Under the pieces are notes generated by a model. The model had not been told where the DNA came from and ran no database searches. It saw nothing but the letters and a program-made list of their open reading frames with translations. From Periplaneta americana (Eukaryota > Arthropoda > Insecta > Blattodea > Blattidae), in NCBI RefSeq assembly GCF_040183065.1, contig NC_091132.1, positions 158,570,102-158,634,101 on the forward strand: 64,000 bases of DNA. The letters run 5' to 3'. Every line of letters begins with the position of its first letter. Position 1 is the first letter of the stretch. A program made the position numbers and the translations under genes. This document shows positions 1-26,359 of the stretch, in pieces.

Positions 1-284
1 ATCATTTGTTTCTATGTTAACTTCACTATTGTGTTTGATATCTCATTTTCTCATTTGTAATGTGTCTAAAGATTTCATTCAGTCAATTATATTGTTTGTT
101 ACTAAACACATGTATTCATTATTCTAATTCATTGATCACTTTTACGATCTGACGAGTGGCAATACAGGTGGTGTATTAGGTGGAAACCAGGTAGTGTCTG
201 GTTCACTGTATACTGGCGTTCATGGACCTTAAAGTTACTCGGATCGCAGAACATTATTTCACACACCTAGCATTTGAATGGTTC

Positions 285-14122
<13,838 letters not shown>

Positions 14123-14599
14123 CATGACTGTAACAGACATTTCAGCGTTGACACATATCTGGAGACTGTAAGCTGCTGAAAGAGGCTTATTCACGGTGTT
14201 ACAAGTATTATTTAGCTCGAACTTTAGAATTCGTTCTCAACTAATTACACTCAACAACAAATTTTTACTTTTTGTCTTGCTCCGAAATAAAAATAGGTGA
14301 ATATTACTAACATGTGTGCCCTAATTCCGAATTTAAAATCCAAACTGCCCCATCACGTACCATTTTCCGGGGAAAGTGAATTTAATTTTTTATTAAAAAC
14401 TTCTTTTTTTTTATTTTTCACTGCTACTGATAAAATTACGACAGATTAGGGATTCAAAATGCTTCATAATACTTTAAAAATGTGTACTGGATACAGAAAT
14501 TATGTTACATGGTTTGAAAACACAGAAAACACAACAATAAAAATATTTCATTTGTATAATGAGGAAAATCTCGGAATTTGAATTTATCATTTAAAAGAA

Positions 14600-15125
14600 T
14601 CTTCTAGATGACTTCTGCTTACAATCAAACCCGGGACTGTCTTTTACAAGGAACTAACAATAATCTGCAAGCATACTGGATGAAGATCTCCTTTATATCA
14701 CTTTTCCATTTCAAATATTTCTTGATGAAGCCTTTCCCTATGCTCGTCACATTCCATTCCAAGGTCAGGAGGAAAGAAATCCAAATGAGAATGTAGAAAG
14801 TATATTTTCAACTTAACATGGCTTCCACAATTTCAATGTTATTGTCTGTCCTAGAATTTCCAAGGATATTTGAGCAAACATTTTTGAAAGCACGCCATGC
14901 CATTTTTTTTGTGATGGAAAGTTTTTCCTCAAACATCTTTGAAAGCACATCATGCCATTTTTTCTGTGACAAAGCTTTTCCACAAACAAAGACTCAGCCA
15001 TAACTTTTCGAATTTGTGGATAGATGAAAATGCCCTCTTTTAATTTGCCTTCACTGAGACCGGTAAACTTTTCTTTTAAATACTGAAAACCGCATCCATG
15101 GTTGTTCATTGCGTAGACCTCACTT
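14600..15125 (-). pseudogene. Fragment of an arthropod repeat-borne ORF of unknown class
   Basis: The minus strand encodes NNHGCGFQYLKEKFTGLSEG and, further on, HSHLDFFPPDLG and DEH.ER.HQEI. I recall this pattern (motifs like SDEHGERFHQ) from many unannotated, probably repeat-borne arthropod proteins, but I cannot assign a family. The copy is broken. It lies just upstream of gene A exon 1 and is not a plausible 5' exon of that gene. Confidence 0.45.
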
Positions 15126-15672
15126 TGAACTGTTATGAAATTTACTGAGTAAAAGGGACCAATATCTGTTTATTTGTTAGAAGTACAAAATAACATTCTA
15201 AAAACCATAAGAAACCAGACATAGGTCATAAACTCATAAAATGCATTAGCTTTTGTTTGGTTTACAACCTCCAACCCATGCCCCAAGTTTCCTGGGAGAG
15301 TGCTTATCGAAAAGTGAAATCATAGTAATCTTAAAAAACTTACGCGATACAAACAAAAAAGATGCATTTTCGGATTCAGCGCACACCAAACCATATGAGA
15401 CACATTGGGCCGACTGCAGAAACGATGACCGATTTTAAGTCTTTGACACTGTTTAACTAAACAACGTTTAAGTTACGTACGAATTTCCGTTGCTTAAACA
15501 ATGTTCAGCCGGTGTTTAGTAAGATACCGTTTTAGTTACGGTTTTAGCTGGGAAGGAGAAGTGAGGAGTATCTTGCATTTAGATTCTTTGTCGATCAACA
15601 ATGGCGGAGCCAATGGAAACGTTTCATTAACGCGGGCGCCAAATGGAAATCAGCTGATTCACAACAGGAATA

Positions 15673-16756
15673 ATGACGAAACGTGTTTCGAACTTTTCTA
15701 AGGAAGAAAAGACCGTGTTGTCGGACATAATAAGAAATTATGATGTAGAAAATAAATCCTACAACAGTGAAACTTTGGAGAAGAAGAAGAAGGCGGCGTG
15801 GAGGAAAATAACAGATGTTTTCAACAGCAGTTTTCCTCAGAACCCGCCACGTGATACAAATACGTTAATGGGTAAGTTAAAAGTAATTTTGCTATTTTAT
15901 TCACAAAAATAACAGTTACACCTTTCAATGTGAAATATTTAAACGTGAGAAATAAACTTTAAATGCGAAAAATTAACTGTTAAGTGAACAGGTGTGTGCT
16001 AAATTACGTCAGGTATGTGCTAAATTACGTCCTGTATATTCACAGGTCTATGGCGTCGATTAAAGCTGCAAGCCAAATGCAGCTTGGACAAGAAAAGAAA
16101 CATCAACAAAGGAACAGGAGGTGGACCTCCAGGAAGCCCAATTACTACTATTGAAGAAAACGTAATAGCGGTATTGGGTGATTCCGCCGAACCACTAGAA
16201 AACCCCTACGATGACGAGGGAGGATATGCTGAAGAGATACCGGTACGTGAAATGTATACTATAAACAATCCTATATTCTTGGTGTCTTATAATAGTAAAA
16301 AAAATATATGGCATGACGTGCGTTTTATTTGTTCCTTGTGAAAACAGATTCCTATGGAAGAAACAATGACATTGGATGTTCCCGTACTCTGTTTACCCGA
16401 ACTGAACGACACCGCAGGCGTGAATCCTTCACCTCAAACTCCATGGTAAGCAACAATCAGCAGTAGTGAATTGTGTTGTGTCTACTGGATGCATAGTACA
16501 GTATTTCATAAAAGGAAAAATTAGTCGTTTTTTTTCTCTGTACTTAATCCATGTTTTGTGAATTTCCAGAGTAAAGTCCAATAAAAGGAGGAGCCAGGAA
16601 GTGGACGAGGCAGATGAAATGATGAGAGAAATTCACGCTAAACAGCTGCGGGTGTTAGAATTACAAGAAAGGAAGGCGCTATTGGAAATTTATTTAGTGG
16701 AAAAAGAAATTTTAAAGAAAGGGTATGAACTACCTGAATGGCACACACAGAATTAG
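15673..16756 (+). CDS. Harbinger Myb/SANT-like DNA-binding protein
   Basis: Second protein of the Harbinger element, expected to bind the transposon ends and help the nuclease enter the nucleus. Apparent exons are 15673-15871, 16046-16242, 16348-16445 and 16570-16756 (681 nt in all). Exon 1 encodes an N-terminal helical domain (FSKEEKTVLSDIIRNYDVEN, KKKKAAWRKI). Exon 2 begins GLWRRLKLQAKCSLDKK, exon 3 is acidic, and exon 4 is a charged coiled coil (RSQEVDEADEMMREIHAKQ) ending ELPEWHTQN. Joining exons 3 and 4 at the obvious GT/AG sites makes a TGA codon, so either another splice site is used or this copy is disabled there. Confidence 0.75.
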
Positions 16757-16859
16757 TCAACCACAAGTTAAAGTGTCTGATAAATATGTACGAGTATGTT
16801 GCTATAAATATTCAATAAAGTGCTGTGTTTTTTTTTTAGTTGTGAGTAGCCACGTAATT

Positions 16860-18149
16860 CTATCTTGTAAAATGGTTATCGATTATCAGCTGACGCCATC
16901 TGTTTCCTGTCATGTCATCATCTGCTGGTGGATCAACTGGTACGTCATCATTTGGTATCTCTCCTTTAAGGTCAAGTTCACCGTGCTGCACAGCCAGGTT
17001 ATGTAGCACAGCAGTCGCAACGATGATTTTCAGAGTTTTCTGTAGCTTTGTTCGCAAACCAAATGCAAGGCAGGGAAATCTCTTTTTCCATACACCAAAA
17101 GTTCTTTCCACTACGTTCCTGGCCAATACATGAGCTCGATTATAACGCCTGTCAGCTGCATTTCTTGGGTTCAGAATCGGCGTAAGTAAATATTTCTTGC
17201 ATGCATAACCAGAATCCCCTAAAAGATGTCCTCTAATAGCTCCTCTTTCCAAGCGGTCATTGATAGTGGAATTCCGAAATATTCTACTATCATGCGTTGA
17301 GCCAGGCCAGAGAGCAACAATGCTCCTGATTTTCATCTTTGCGTCACATATCATCTGCAACCAAATGAAAATGCTTCTATATCATATTGTCATCTAACGT
17401 CTATGTACGGAAATTGATATTTTTGGTAGCAATATTGTCACTAGGATGAGTGGTGAGGCAACAAATTACTTTTTAGGAACACTTGTCGTTACTTACTTGG
17501 CAGTTAATGGAATAGAATCCCTTCCGGTTTATGTACACAACAGCTCTCTCACGATTGGGGCAGGTTATTCTAATATGAGTGCAGTCAATGGCACCTATTA
17601 TTCCCGGGAAATTATCTCTAGAAAGAACGAAATAAATAATATAATCACGTTCTTAACGAATATAGGTTAGTAATGAAATGAGTTATAGTAATAAGTTACG
17701 GCTTACCAGGAAATGACAGCGAAATCATTCTTAATGAAAGGGAGTTCGTCATCGTCAGGGAAATTTATTACCCTTAACCTCAAACTGTTGATAGCAGTCA
17801 GAACACGATCTATTGTCCTGCACACAGTCGATGCACTGACATTCACAGTATCACCATTCACAGCATAAAATGCACCGGTTGCCAAGAACCGTAACGTCAA
17901 AAGAAGCTGCAGTGTTATATGTAATGGACAACCTCTCGTGTCATGCTCAAGTAAATGTCCGATATCGCGCAGCAGATCCCTTGCTTTTTCCTTTGAGAAG
18001 CGAAAGCTTGCTTTAAATTTTGCATCTCCATATGTCTCAAAAGGATTACTACGATCAAGCAAAAGATTACGACGTAGAGTAGGCCGTCGAAGTAGAAATA
18101 AATATCTCCGGAGCCGTCTCAACACACCAATATAATTAACGTGCTCCAC
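16860..18149 (-). CDS. HARBI1-like PIF/Harbinger transposase (DDE nuclease)
   Basis: Predicted RNase H-fold transposase that cuts the element ends. Apparent exons are 18149-17707, 17617-17497 and 17354-16860, 352 codons in all, close to the ~350 aa usual for HARBI1 proteins. Exon 1 holds the N-terminal helical region (FRFSKEKARDLLRDIGHLLE, VCRTIDRVL). Exon 2 has the first catalytic Asp in GIIGAIDCTHIRI. Exon 3 has the second Asp in LLGDSGYACKKYLLTP and the Glu in RNVVERTFGVWKKRFPCL. As in its partner gene, the first splice join reads TGA with the nearest consensus sites. Otherwise the frames are open. Confidence 0.85.
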
Positions 18150-18736
18150 TGAATTTACACTGATACACTCGTTCCTTGTGTGAGATTGAGGTTAAACAGT
18201 GTTCTAGACGGTGTTTAAACATCGACTGCTAAACATCGGTTTTAGACATCGTCTACTATTAAACATGGTCTTCACAACGTGGCAGCCATACTTAGGCGTT
18301 GTTTAACCTTAAACATTGTCTAAATATTGTTTCTGCAATCGACCCATTGTTTTAAGTCGGAACAAAATTATTGTTGTTCAGTGTTATATATTATTCAAAA
18401 ACATAGCAACTTCAGTATTAGTGATTATGTCACTATGAATTCGACTATGCACATTTCTAATTTACAGAATAATATCCCAGTCCTGCATAAACTCTTTAGG
18501 CAAGGTGTATTTGTGTGGTGTGTGTTCTATATAGGCAAGCGTGTGACAGTATAATTATGCACTGCTCAAGGTTAAGGTGTTAAGATGTTGTGGAGGGCAT
18601 CTAGGTAAGTATTTTGAGACAGGGAATTACAGATCTACGGATTCAAACTTGCACGTAATGGCGTGAAAAATTTTGTGAACCAGTACGTCACTGATTGAAC
18701 CTGCATGTAGCATGGCGCTACATACTACTATAATCT

Positions 18737-19346
18737 TTTCGCTGTAAGAAAAATCCTAATGTAAACAATAGCACGTGACTGAAGTGAGGCTTCATTGGCC
18801 ACTGTTTGGCGCCATAGATTCTCAGTACGTTTTCCCGCCTACTGTTGTACATTCTGTTTCATGTTAAACATTTCCCGTTACTCGTCAAGTAGGCCTAACC
18901 TCACTACTACGCATTCGTTTGCTTAGGAAACATTTATTTTATAATTACTGCAATTAAATTATTTTTAAGTCTCATGTCTTCACAAAGGACAGTTGAGGAT
19001 GCAGAAGCCATACTTCAGTACCACGTACTTACGTGAACAACTACGAGCTCAAGCAACGCCACCTTTCGGTATTACTGTTGGTATTCACTCGCGTTCATAG
19101 TAGACAACAAAATATAAAAGTAACTTTTCTTTTACATAGCGTTTTACATATGAGTGAAGTTAAATGTTTCATTGTATATTTAACAAGTAGAATTCAATTT
19201 TTTTTTTATTTTCAAATAATACAAGATTGTGGTTTCCAAATACGAACTAATTTTCCTGCGTCATGTGAGCGTTTCGACTGGGAGCCAATCACGGGTATGA
19301 CAGCAACGTGCTTATGTTTACATTAGGATTTTTCTTATAGCGAAAA
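18737..19346. mobile_element. 0.6-kb MITE with ~40-bp terminal inverted repeats
   Basis: 18737-18779 and 19305-19346 are reverse complements (TTCGCT.TAAGAAAAATCC, then TAATGTAAAC). The interior is non-coding. No clean target duplication was found, so the superfamily is open. Confidence 0.75.
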
Positions 19347-19675
19347 CAGTATATGTCTCTGTGGCACATTGGCAAACACTATAGATGGTTTCCGTCACAG
19401 GATGAGATCGAGTATTGAAACTTCAGCAGGTATTAAACAGGTACAATGTAACGAAAATTATTGAGGGTGAAACAAAAAACCTTATTATTTGCCTCATTAT
19501 TTGCCGACAGTTTTACAAGTTCTGTAAAAGCTAAATTTTGAAATTAGTTCTTAACAGTTGAACTTCATCCAATCCCTGATAATGTCCAAAACCCTCCATA
19601 ACCATTTCATGCCCCAATTTCATTTTAATGGATTATGAATAGGCTATCAAATGTAAGTAAATTTAACAACTCCGA

Positions 19676-19862
19676 GCTTGGGCTGATTACCGGTTGGGCT
19701 TTTTCCGTGAGTTTTCACAAACGTAAGGCAAATATTAGGTAATCTATGGAAAATCTTCGGCCTCATCTCGCCAAATACCATCTCACTATCACCAATCCCA
19801 TCGACGCTAAATAACCTAGTAGTTGATACAGCGCCGTTAAATAACCACGTAGGCTAAAATAA
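19676..19862 (+). mobile_element. SINE family 2, 5'-truncated
   Basis: Matches the body and end of the family 2 copy at 2470-2738, ending GCGCCGTTAAATAACC..GTA. It begins near ACCGGTTGGGCTTTTTCC, so the tRNA-like head is missing. Confidence 0.75.
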
Positions 19863-19926
19863 AAAGAAAACTGATGACTCAGATGGAGAGCTTGGGTTCC
19901 CTACTTCAAATTGCGGTCAATGTAGA

Positions 19927-21402
19927 GTATCCACCGCCCACTGAACGAATATTTCACACTTTTGTCACTGCCAATGCTGCGCTATAAACCAATTTTCGGC
20001 AATCTAATTTAAAAGACTGCCTACAGATATTTGGAAAGTTTCAGAGAAAATACACAAATTCAATCTTCTAACACGATTTTTTTTGTTTTTATGAATTAAG
20101 TAATTTGCTGGGACACATCGTTAGATATAGACCACTCTTACACTAAACCTGGAGTAATTTAAGCTTATTAATCAGATATGATTCTACTTACTGTTTCTTT
20201 ATATACTCACCTGTATGTAATTTCTATTTTATACATATTTCGTTGTTATTTTTCATCCAAAGATCACTAAGAACGCTGAATATTACTTAATATCTCCTAT
20301 CTTTCTTCAAATAGTGTTTATATGCCATGTTAATTTTCATTTGTTTTCATAAGTTAACAATGATGCACATTGGGAGCAACATATGAGAAATTTTTTTCCT
20401 ACACAATCCACGATATATTCACGTTGTTTTAATCGAAGATGGTTTGCTTATTGTTTATTACACGCACATTAATTCTATGTAACTTCTATTCCTTACGTTT
20501 TTTTTTATCCCAATGTCATTAAGAATGGTGAATAATATTCATGCTTGTTTCCTGTATTTCTCAAAATATGTGGCATGTTAGTTTTTGTTTACGTAAAAAT
20601 GATGCGCCAAAAAATAATAATAATTTCGTACTCACTCCACATCCCTATATTAACATTTGTTTTTCAGTGATATATTAAAGAATGTACCGGTATTTAAAAG
20701 ACTAATAATTTAGAAACATGTTACGTAAATCATCCTTGTGCCAAAAGAGAATGCTCCCTGGACCAAATTATATTAAATGTACCGGTATTTAAAACACTAA
20801 TTCAGAAACATGTTACATAAATCATCCTTGTGCCAAAATAGAATGTTCCCTGGACCAAATTGTCGTATTTTGCAGTGGTCATCAGTACTCGCTGAAATGA
20901 GTAATAATATAATATAATTATGTTGTACGTAGAAAGATCGATTATTCAATTGATAGGATATTTTATGAAGTTGTCATGACTGAGATATCTATTGTCAATT
21001 GCTTTTATTTGTCAGAAGGCCTTGACTGACGGGTAGGCTATATATGGACTGGCGCTCTTAGTGGTGGAGATCGGGGTTTGGGATGGCACACAAGCAACAA
21101 GTTATACTAAATATGTTTAGGATTAGTATAAAACTGGCCTATGTCTTCTATAGTGGGCAGGACATAAGTAACATTCACCCAAATTGCTTGTCTAGAACTC
21201 CTCTACAACCAGATACATTTCTTCGGTTTAATACTGAAGCACCCGGTATATGTATGTGCGTGCGTGCGTGCATGCAGTAGTACATTTATCTCCCTTTTTG
21301 TATATTAGATAAAGAACAAGGAAAATATCCACCGGCCAATGAATGAATATTGCACACTTTTATAACTGCCAATGTGGCGCTATAAACTAATTTTCAACAC
21401 TT
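19927..21402. repeat. ~75-bp direct repeats flanking 1.3 kb
   Basis: 19927-20000 and 21324-21402 share ATCCACCG.CCA.TGAA.GA and GCTATAAAC.AATTTTC, about 80% alike by eye and in the same orientation. Between them are two diverged ~290-bp units (20215-20350, 20460-20600) and the 95-bp tandem repeat. No gene is seen in the enclosed DNA. The open frame at 21083-21280 is unrecognised and unsupported. Confidence 0.6.
20676..20863. repeat. 95-bp tandem duplication
   Basis: Two adjacent copies begin AATGTACCGGTATTTAAAA and end CCCTGGACCAAATT. They differ at a few positions. Confidence 0.9.
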
Positions 21403-21639
21403 TTATCACAGCCACAATAGACTACAATTTTTACTGCACTATAATTGGAATTATCACTGCACTGACACATTAATGCACAAAACATACATATAACTAAACG
21501 TAATTATGAAGAATGGCGACAATAATTACCAGCCATTACGTTCCACTTCTTACACTAACTAGATGGCTCTGGACACGCATACCTCCAGGTGGGCATTTGA
21601 AAACGAAATTATATTAATGTGAGGAATGTTACTGCAGCT

Positions 21640-21810
21640 GTGTAGTATTGTGTCAGGTTAGGTTAGATTAGATGTGTATTATGTGAGAAGTTAAGTTTCG
21701 TTAGATTAGATGTGTAGTATTATGTGAGAGGTTAGGTTTTGGTGTATAGTATTATGTAAGGGGTTAGGTTAGTTTGGATTAGGTGTGTATTATGTGAGAG
21801 GTGTTGGCGA
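21640..21810. repeat. Minisatellite with TTAGG-like text
   Basis: About four degenerate 35-45 bp units contain GTGTAGTATTATGTGAGAGG and GGTTAGGTTAGATTAGATG. The GGTTAG stretches resemble the insect telomere repeat but are short and embedded in longer units. Confidence 0.7.
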
Positions 21811-22024
21811 CAATGACAGCACCGTCACATTCAAGAGAATGTGGCCGTTTTTTTCCATTCGCGCAGGACGAATTTGGTATTTAAGTAAAGTACGTGTTTG
21901 GGGCGGGTTGGATCGGCAAATGACATCCAATTCGTACTACTTCATACTATAAATTCTAGGCATTTTCAAGGTATTTTAACAATTTCTCTAGTGCCAGGGA
22001 CACCTTGATAAATACTACTGAGTA

Positions 22025-22230
22025 ATAACTAGGGCTAGGATTTTGATGAAATTGCATCTTTTTTCTAGTAAGCCAGAAACATAGCTGCTTTAGTATTCAT
22101 ATGTTATGTGATAAACTGACTGTTTTAAGACACATTAATAGGGCATTTTCGTGCATTTTTTACCTATTTCAAATCATTAGAGCATTTTTTGCTTCATTCG
22201 GTCATTTTTTGAGGCATTTTCATTTAATTT
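22025..22230. repeat. GCATTTTT-rich subterminal-like array
   Basis: Repeated GCATTTT(T) units (GGGCATTTTCGTGCATTTTT, GAGCATTTTTTGC and others) follow TAGGGCTAGGATTTTGATG. Their pattern, on the opposite strand, recalls the AGGCAAAAAAGGCA stretch next to the CGGBP1-like hAT fragment at 6.5 kb, so this may be one end of such an element. No matching second end was found. Confidence 0.35.
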
Positions 22231-23386
22231 TAGCCATAAATCCCCTTTAATGTAAAATAATGTTTATTTCCTTTGATATTTTCTCTACATATTTTGTCCA
22301 TTAATACCCATTATTTTGTATAATATTTTAATCGTTTTTCTACACTAATATTGCCATTTTAACGTAGTACACCCCATGTAATGGATCAGTCCAACCCTTC
22401 GAGCATTAAAGTAAATAGAGAGGCGTTTAATACTACTCTACCGGATGAACGTGTCACCAAAATAACAGCTCTCTCAGATCAGCTGATCTCAGGCAAAACA
22501 TTACACAGTGTGCTGTACGTATATGCAGTTTATTACTATGATTGTGGATATGATAGGATATCCTAGAATGTATTAAGATAAAAAAACTGTTTCGGTATAT
22601 CCTAATTGAACAAGTGTCTTGTTTTATAATAAAACATGAAATAACTTAAAGATAAGCCTGCTATAAATGTCTTATGAACATATTGGATAATTTTACTGTC
22701 GACGTTTTGGTAAGGAAATTGAAGTTTGAAGTTACTGAAAATGTATTAAGTAAGATTGAAACGAAGGAGTTGACAAAAGAAAGGACACTATTGTTTCTTT
22801 TTTTTAATTTTTAATTTTTAATCATGGCAATTTCTTTACGACATTTGACAGTACTTTGCATTTCTTAGTCTGACAAGTACTCTGAAAACATAGGTTATGT
22901 AACTTTTGTTGATCTGAAAACTGTAATAGTGTGAGAAAGTTGTGCCTTGCAGAAATATTAAATATAATAGCTTTGATTTTGTGATTAACATCTTGACGGT
23001 TCTAACGAGCCTTATATTTTAGAAATTATTCGCAAGTTCGGCAAGTTTATTTACTAGTAAAAGTGGAGTATAGACCTACCGTGTCTTTATATAATAATTT
23101 AACTCGCAGATTAATAAAAATATAATTATGTAATCCCATAAAAAGGAATAGGTCACAAACCTGCAGCTACTTATACAAAGAGTAATGGGAAAGAACACGA
23201 TTTTTCGCTCTTTAGCATAAAATGAATGTTTGAAAAAATGTAACGAAACATGTTAACCCATTATGTTTCAGAGTTTTAAAATTCCCTCGGTAATTGTACG
23301 TAGGTAACAATGAAACTGGATGTCTTGTAAATTATAATTAAATCCTCACAATAGACCTTATAACTAAATATAAAACAATGATGATG

Positions 23387-23455
<69 letters not shown>

Positions 23456-23456
23456 G
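23387..23456. repeat. (TAA)n microsatellite
   Basis: About 70 bp of uninterrupted AAT/TAA triplets preceded by GATGATG. Confidence 0.97.
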
Positions 23457-23639
23457 GCTAGGTAGTGTTAAAATGAAAGCTTACAAATGAAGTCATGACA
23501 CAATAATTATTTATATAAAAAGTAGAGGAAAGTAATATTTCTACGTTATGTCACATAAATTGCATATTTATACTGGAATAAAAACAATTTAAATAACAGT
23601 GTAGGCCTAACATTTTTTTATTTTTATTCAATGTATTCT

Positions 23640-23890
23640 GGCATTGTTTCAAACCTGGATAAAACTGCTCTTGAATCAATTACCGTAATGTCCTTATAAA
23701 TTATCTATGTTTTTACCAATAGTGGAAGTGGAAGCTTCAATCACAAGGTTCGTGCACCTCTTAACTAGCTCAGTGTGACAAGGAAATAAATAAAACTGCA
23801 ACGCCGAAATTTCTAGATCATTGAGCAGTACTTCGATGCCATTTTCTTGACATAGTTTTGAAAATTGGTGGTGCTGGTAATTCAATTTTC
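23640..23890 (-). pseudogene. Fragment of a recurrent arthropod ORF, class uncertain
   Basis: The minus strand encodes FPCHTELVKRCTNLVIEAST preceded by NDLEISALQFYL. I associate the pattern PCH.Q.VER...LV.EAS with uncharacterised, multi-copy arthropod proteins, probably mobile. Only about 60 residues remain, and no neighbouring parts were recognised. Confidence 0.35.
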
Positions 23891-25600
23891 GGCTAAACTA
23901 GCACTGAGGTAGTTCCCTTTGTATTGTCGGACCATCGGATCTATGCCCCTTCACCGCTGTCGTCGTTCTTGGAAAAGTTAACGCCTCTACTCACCCCTTT
24001 CCACCTGTTTCTCTCCCACTACGTCAAACAGCAGGCCACGAACCTTGCCGAATAGGGATGTTGCTAAACTTCCGTTAAACAGTGTCATGTCTCTTGAATA
24101 TTGCTTATAATACTGTAAGGTTAATTATTACTTATTCATAATTTAATTTAAGTAGGTCTAATGACTCTGACTGACTTATGCAAAATGCTACTACTTGCTT
24201 AATAATATTTCTTTCACCACTCCGTGCTACAGTATTCATGTTGAGTTGACAACACTGGACTGCAAGTGCAAATAAACTGTCCCGCAAGAAGGCTAAAAAT
24301 TGTGAGTAGTGGGGGAGAGAAAGAGAGAGGGATAGAAAAGAGAGAAATAGGAATACAGGGAGAGAAATGAATTGCCGAGGCTGAAAAGGAATTAAGGTTC
24401 AGTTCGCATATCTTACGGGGGCACAGACCCGATGGTCGGACTATACTCAGTTTATACACCTTGCATATTCGAATATGAGAAAGCATAGGTTTGATTAGTT
24501 TAGGCGCTTGTTATGCCTTGCATATACGATCAACTGCATATCCACAAAAAAAGAAAAAAAAAATCCTTCTAAATGAAACGACTTTCACTTCCAAAATCAC
24601 GGGAACTACCTCAACGCTAGTTTCACCTAGATAACTTTCAGTTCATCCATAGACGTATAGCCAAGGTGGGGGGGGGAGACGAGCGGGTGCAATTATATGC
24701 CATTACCATTTCTACAATTTAATAGGACACTGTAGTTACTTTGGTGAAATAACCTAAGACGTATTGAAGATTCGATTGCAAAACTGAAACAGGAACACGA
24801 AACGGATAAGGTAATTTGGTAACTTGAAATAAGCCTAGGCCTATTTGTTTTTCTGTATTTGAATTCGTAAGCGTAATGATGCGCATTCGATAAACACACA
24901 CAAATCTGCTCCTTTTTTAGATAAATTGCTGGCAGTGAGGAAATCGTACACGCACTGAAGTTTTCCGAAATAAACATCATTAAATAACGTTATCGCGCTT
25001 TAATCATTGCAGTGAGGTTATTAATATGCATCAAGTGTAACCAAGTACGAAATATTATCGTTATTTCTAATTTCTTTTGTTCCAAAATCAATCCAAAACA
25101 CTCATATTCCACTAGACATACATTGGCCTTTCTATATCCCATATCACTTCTGCCCTAGATCAGCTGATCGAACTCTGGTGCCACTATCCAGCAAGCCTTG
25201 CCCCTTCTATCTATTTTATGTTCGAAGGTCCAACCCCACCCCTTCAATATAGACTCCTCTATACCTGATGGTTCTGGATAAAAGTGGCCTTGTGGTGGAC
25301 TATATGGAAACAACATCAGGTAACATAATTAAAGGGTAATACTACTTACAAAAAATTGTGTAAAATTAAATAAACTTAAATGTTAGTACTAGAATTTAAT
25401 TTAATTACTGGTCTAAATATTAAGTAGTACAAAACCTGTTTTTCTTACTAAGCCCTTTCAATATTGACGGATACATACTTCTACTCACCTATGAAGTGTT
25501 AAAATGATAATGAACAAGTCAACAATATTCTCAATTTTACGTTCAGAATTTATAATACATCATTCCAGACTCTGGAATCACGATCAAGTGTGCCGTAACC
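23891..25600. other. Intergenic DNA, no gene seen
   Basis: AT-rich sequence between the two zinc finger genes. Two open frames on the minus strand (24214-24486 and 24693-24980) show no recognisable domain and have repeat-like composition. A poly-G run is at about 24668-24676. Confidence 0.6.
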
Positions 25601-25780
25601 GCAGACCAGCGTTGCCAACTCCAGTCTTCAGAAATACACTAAATGGTTAAAAAAAAAACCCACTAAATATGGCATAAAATCCACAGGATTTTTATATGTA
25701 TATTACATATTTCAAATATAGTAATACTAGGTTATAAATAATTATTTATTAAACACTTAACAAAACTACAAAAGAAGAGA

Positions 25781-25813
<33 letters not shown>

Positions 25814-25850
25814 TTCTTCTTCTTTTCTTCGTCGTCTTCTTCTTCTTCTT
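25781..25850. repeat. (TCA)n-(TTC)n compound microsatellite
   Basis: About ten TCA units pass into TTC/CTT units. A short (TA)n run follows at about 25915-25936. Confidence 0.95.
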
Positions 25851-26359
25851 TTTCAGCAGTAGTTGTGGAAATTGAGGAACCTGCAGTTTCTGGTTTGTAT
25901 GTTTCCATTGATTTATATATATATATATATATATAATGCTGTATTATTTATAGATAATCTGTATTTTATATAAATTAGTGACTATTAATATTGGAGAAAA
26001 TATATGAGTTATCTACTTCCTAATCTATCCCGATTCTTTTTTAACAATGTGTTCAGGCAAGTCAAAACCATGGCAACATTCACCACGCCATCTTAGTGCC
26101 GTTTTAACTGTCAAAATTGACCGTGATATCTTTCTTCCCATTGGATTTCTAATTTTGGTTTTAACCCAGATTTTCCCACCGTCCTTTTTTAAAGACAGTT
26201 GCAGTGCCTTCGGATATTGTCATTGTTGGTGTTAGGGACATTTCATAAGTTGTGCGATAATGTTGGTAGTATTTGTTAGCTTTAGAAAATATACGTTCCT
26301 TGTTTCAGTTTATTTCATCATTTAACCGATTTTTGAGAGTAACTAATGTGCTACTGTAT

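Larger units (their letters stand above)
15407..18345. mobile_element. PIF/Harbinger DNA transposon, 2.9 kb, near complete
   Basis: Imperfect terminal inverted repeats (GGGCCGACTGCAGAAAC left, GGGTCGATTGCAGAAAC right, read inward) are bounded by the 3-bp duplication ATT (15404-15406 and 18346-18348). Inside are the two proteins expected of this superfamily, arranged tail to tail: a Myb/SANT-like protein on plus and a HARBI1-type nuclease on minus. Their ends are 104 bp apart. Subterminal GTTTAAAC-like and GTTTAAG motifs recur at both ends. The three transposase catalytic residues are visible. Confidence 0.9.

Noticed and set aside
24214-24486. 90-aa minus-strand open frame with Ser/Pro-rich centre
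   Set aside because: Low-complexity GAGA-type DNA on the plus strand explains it.
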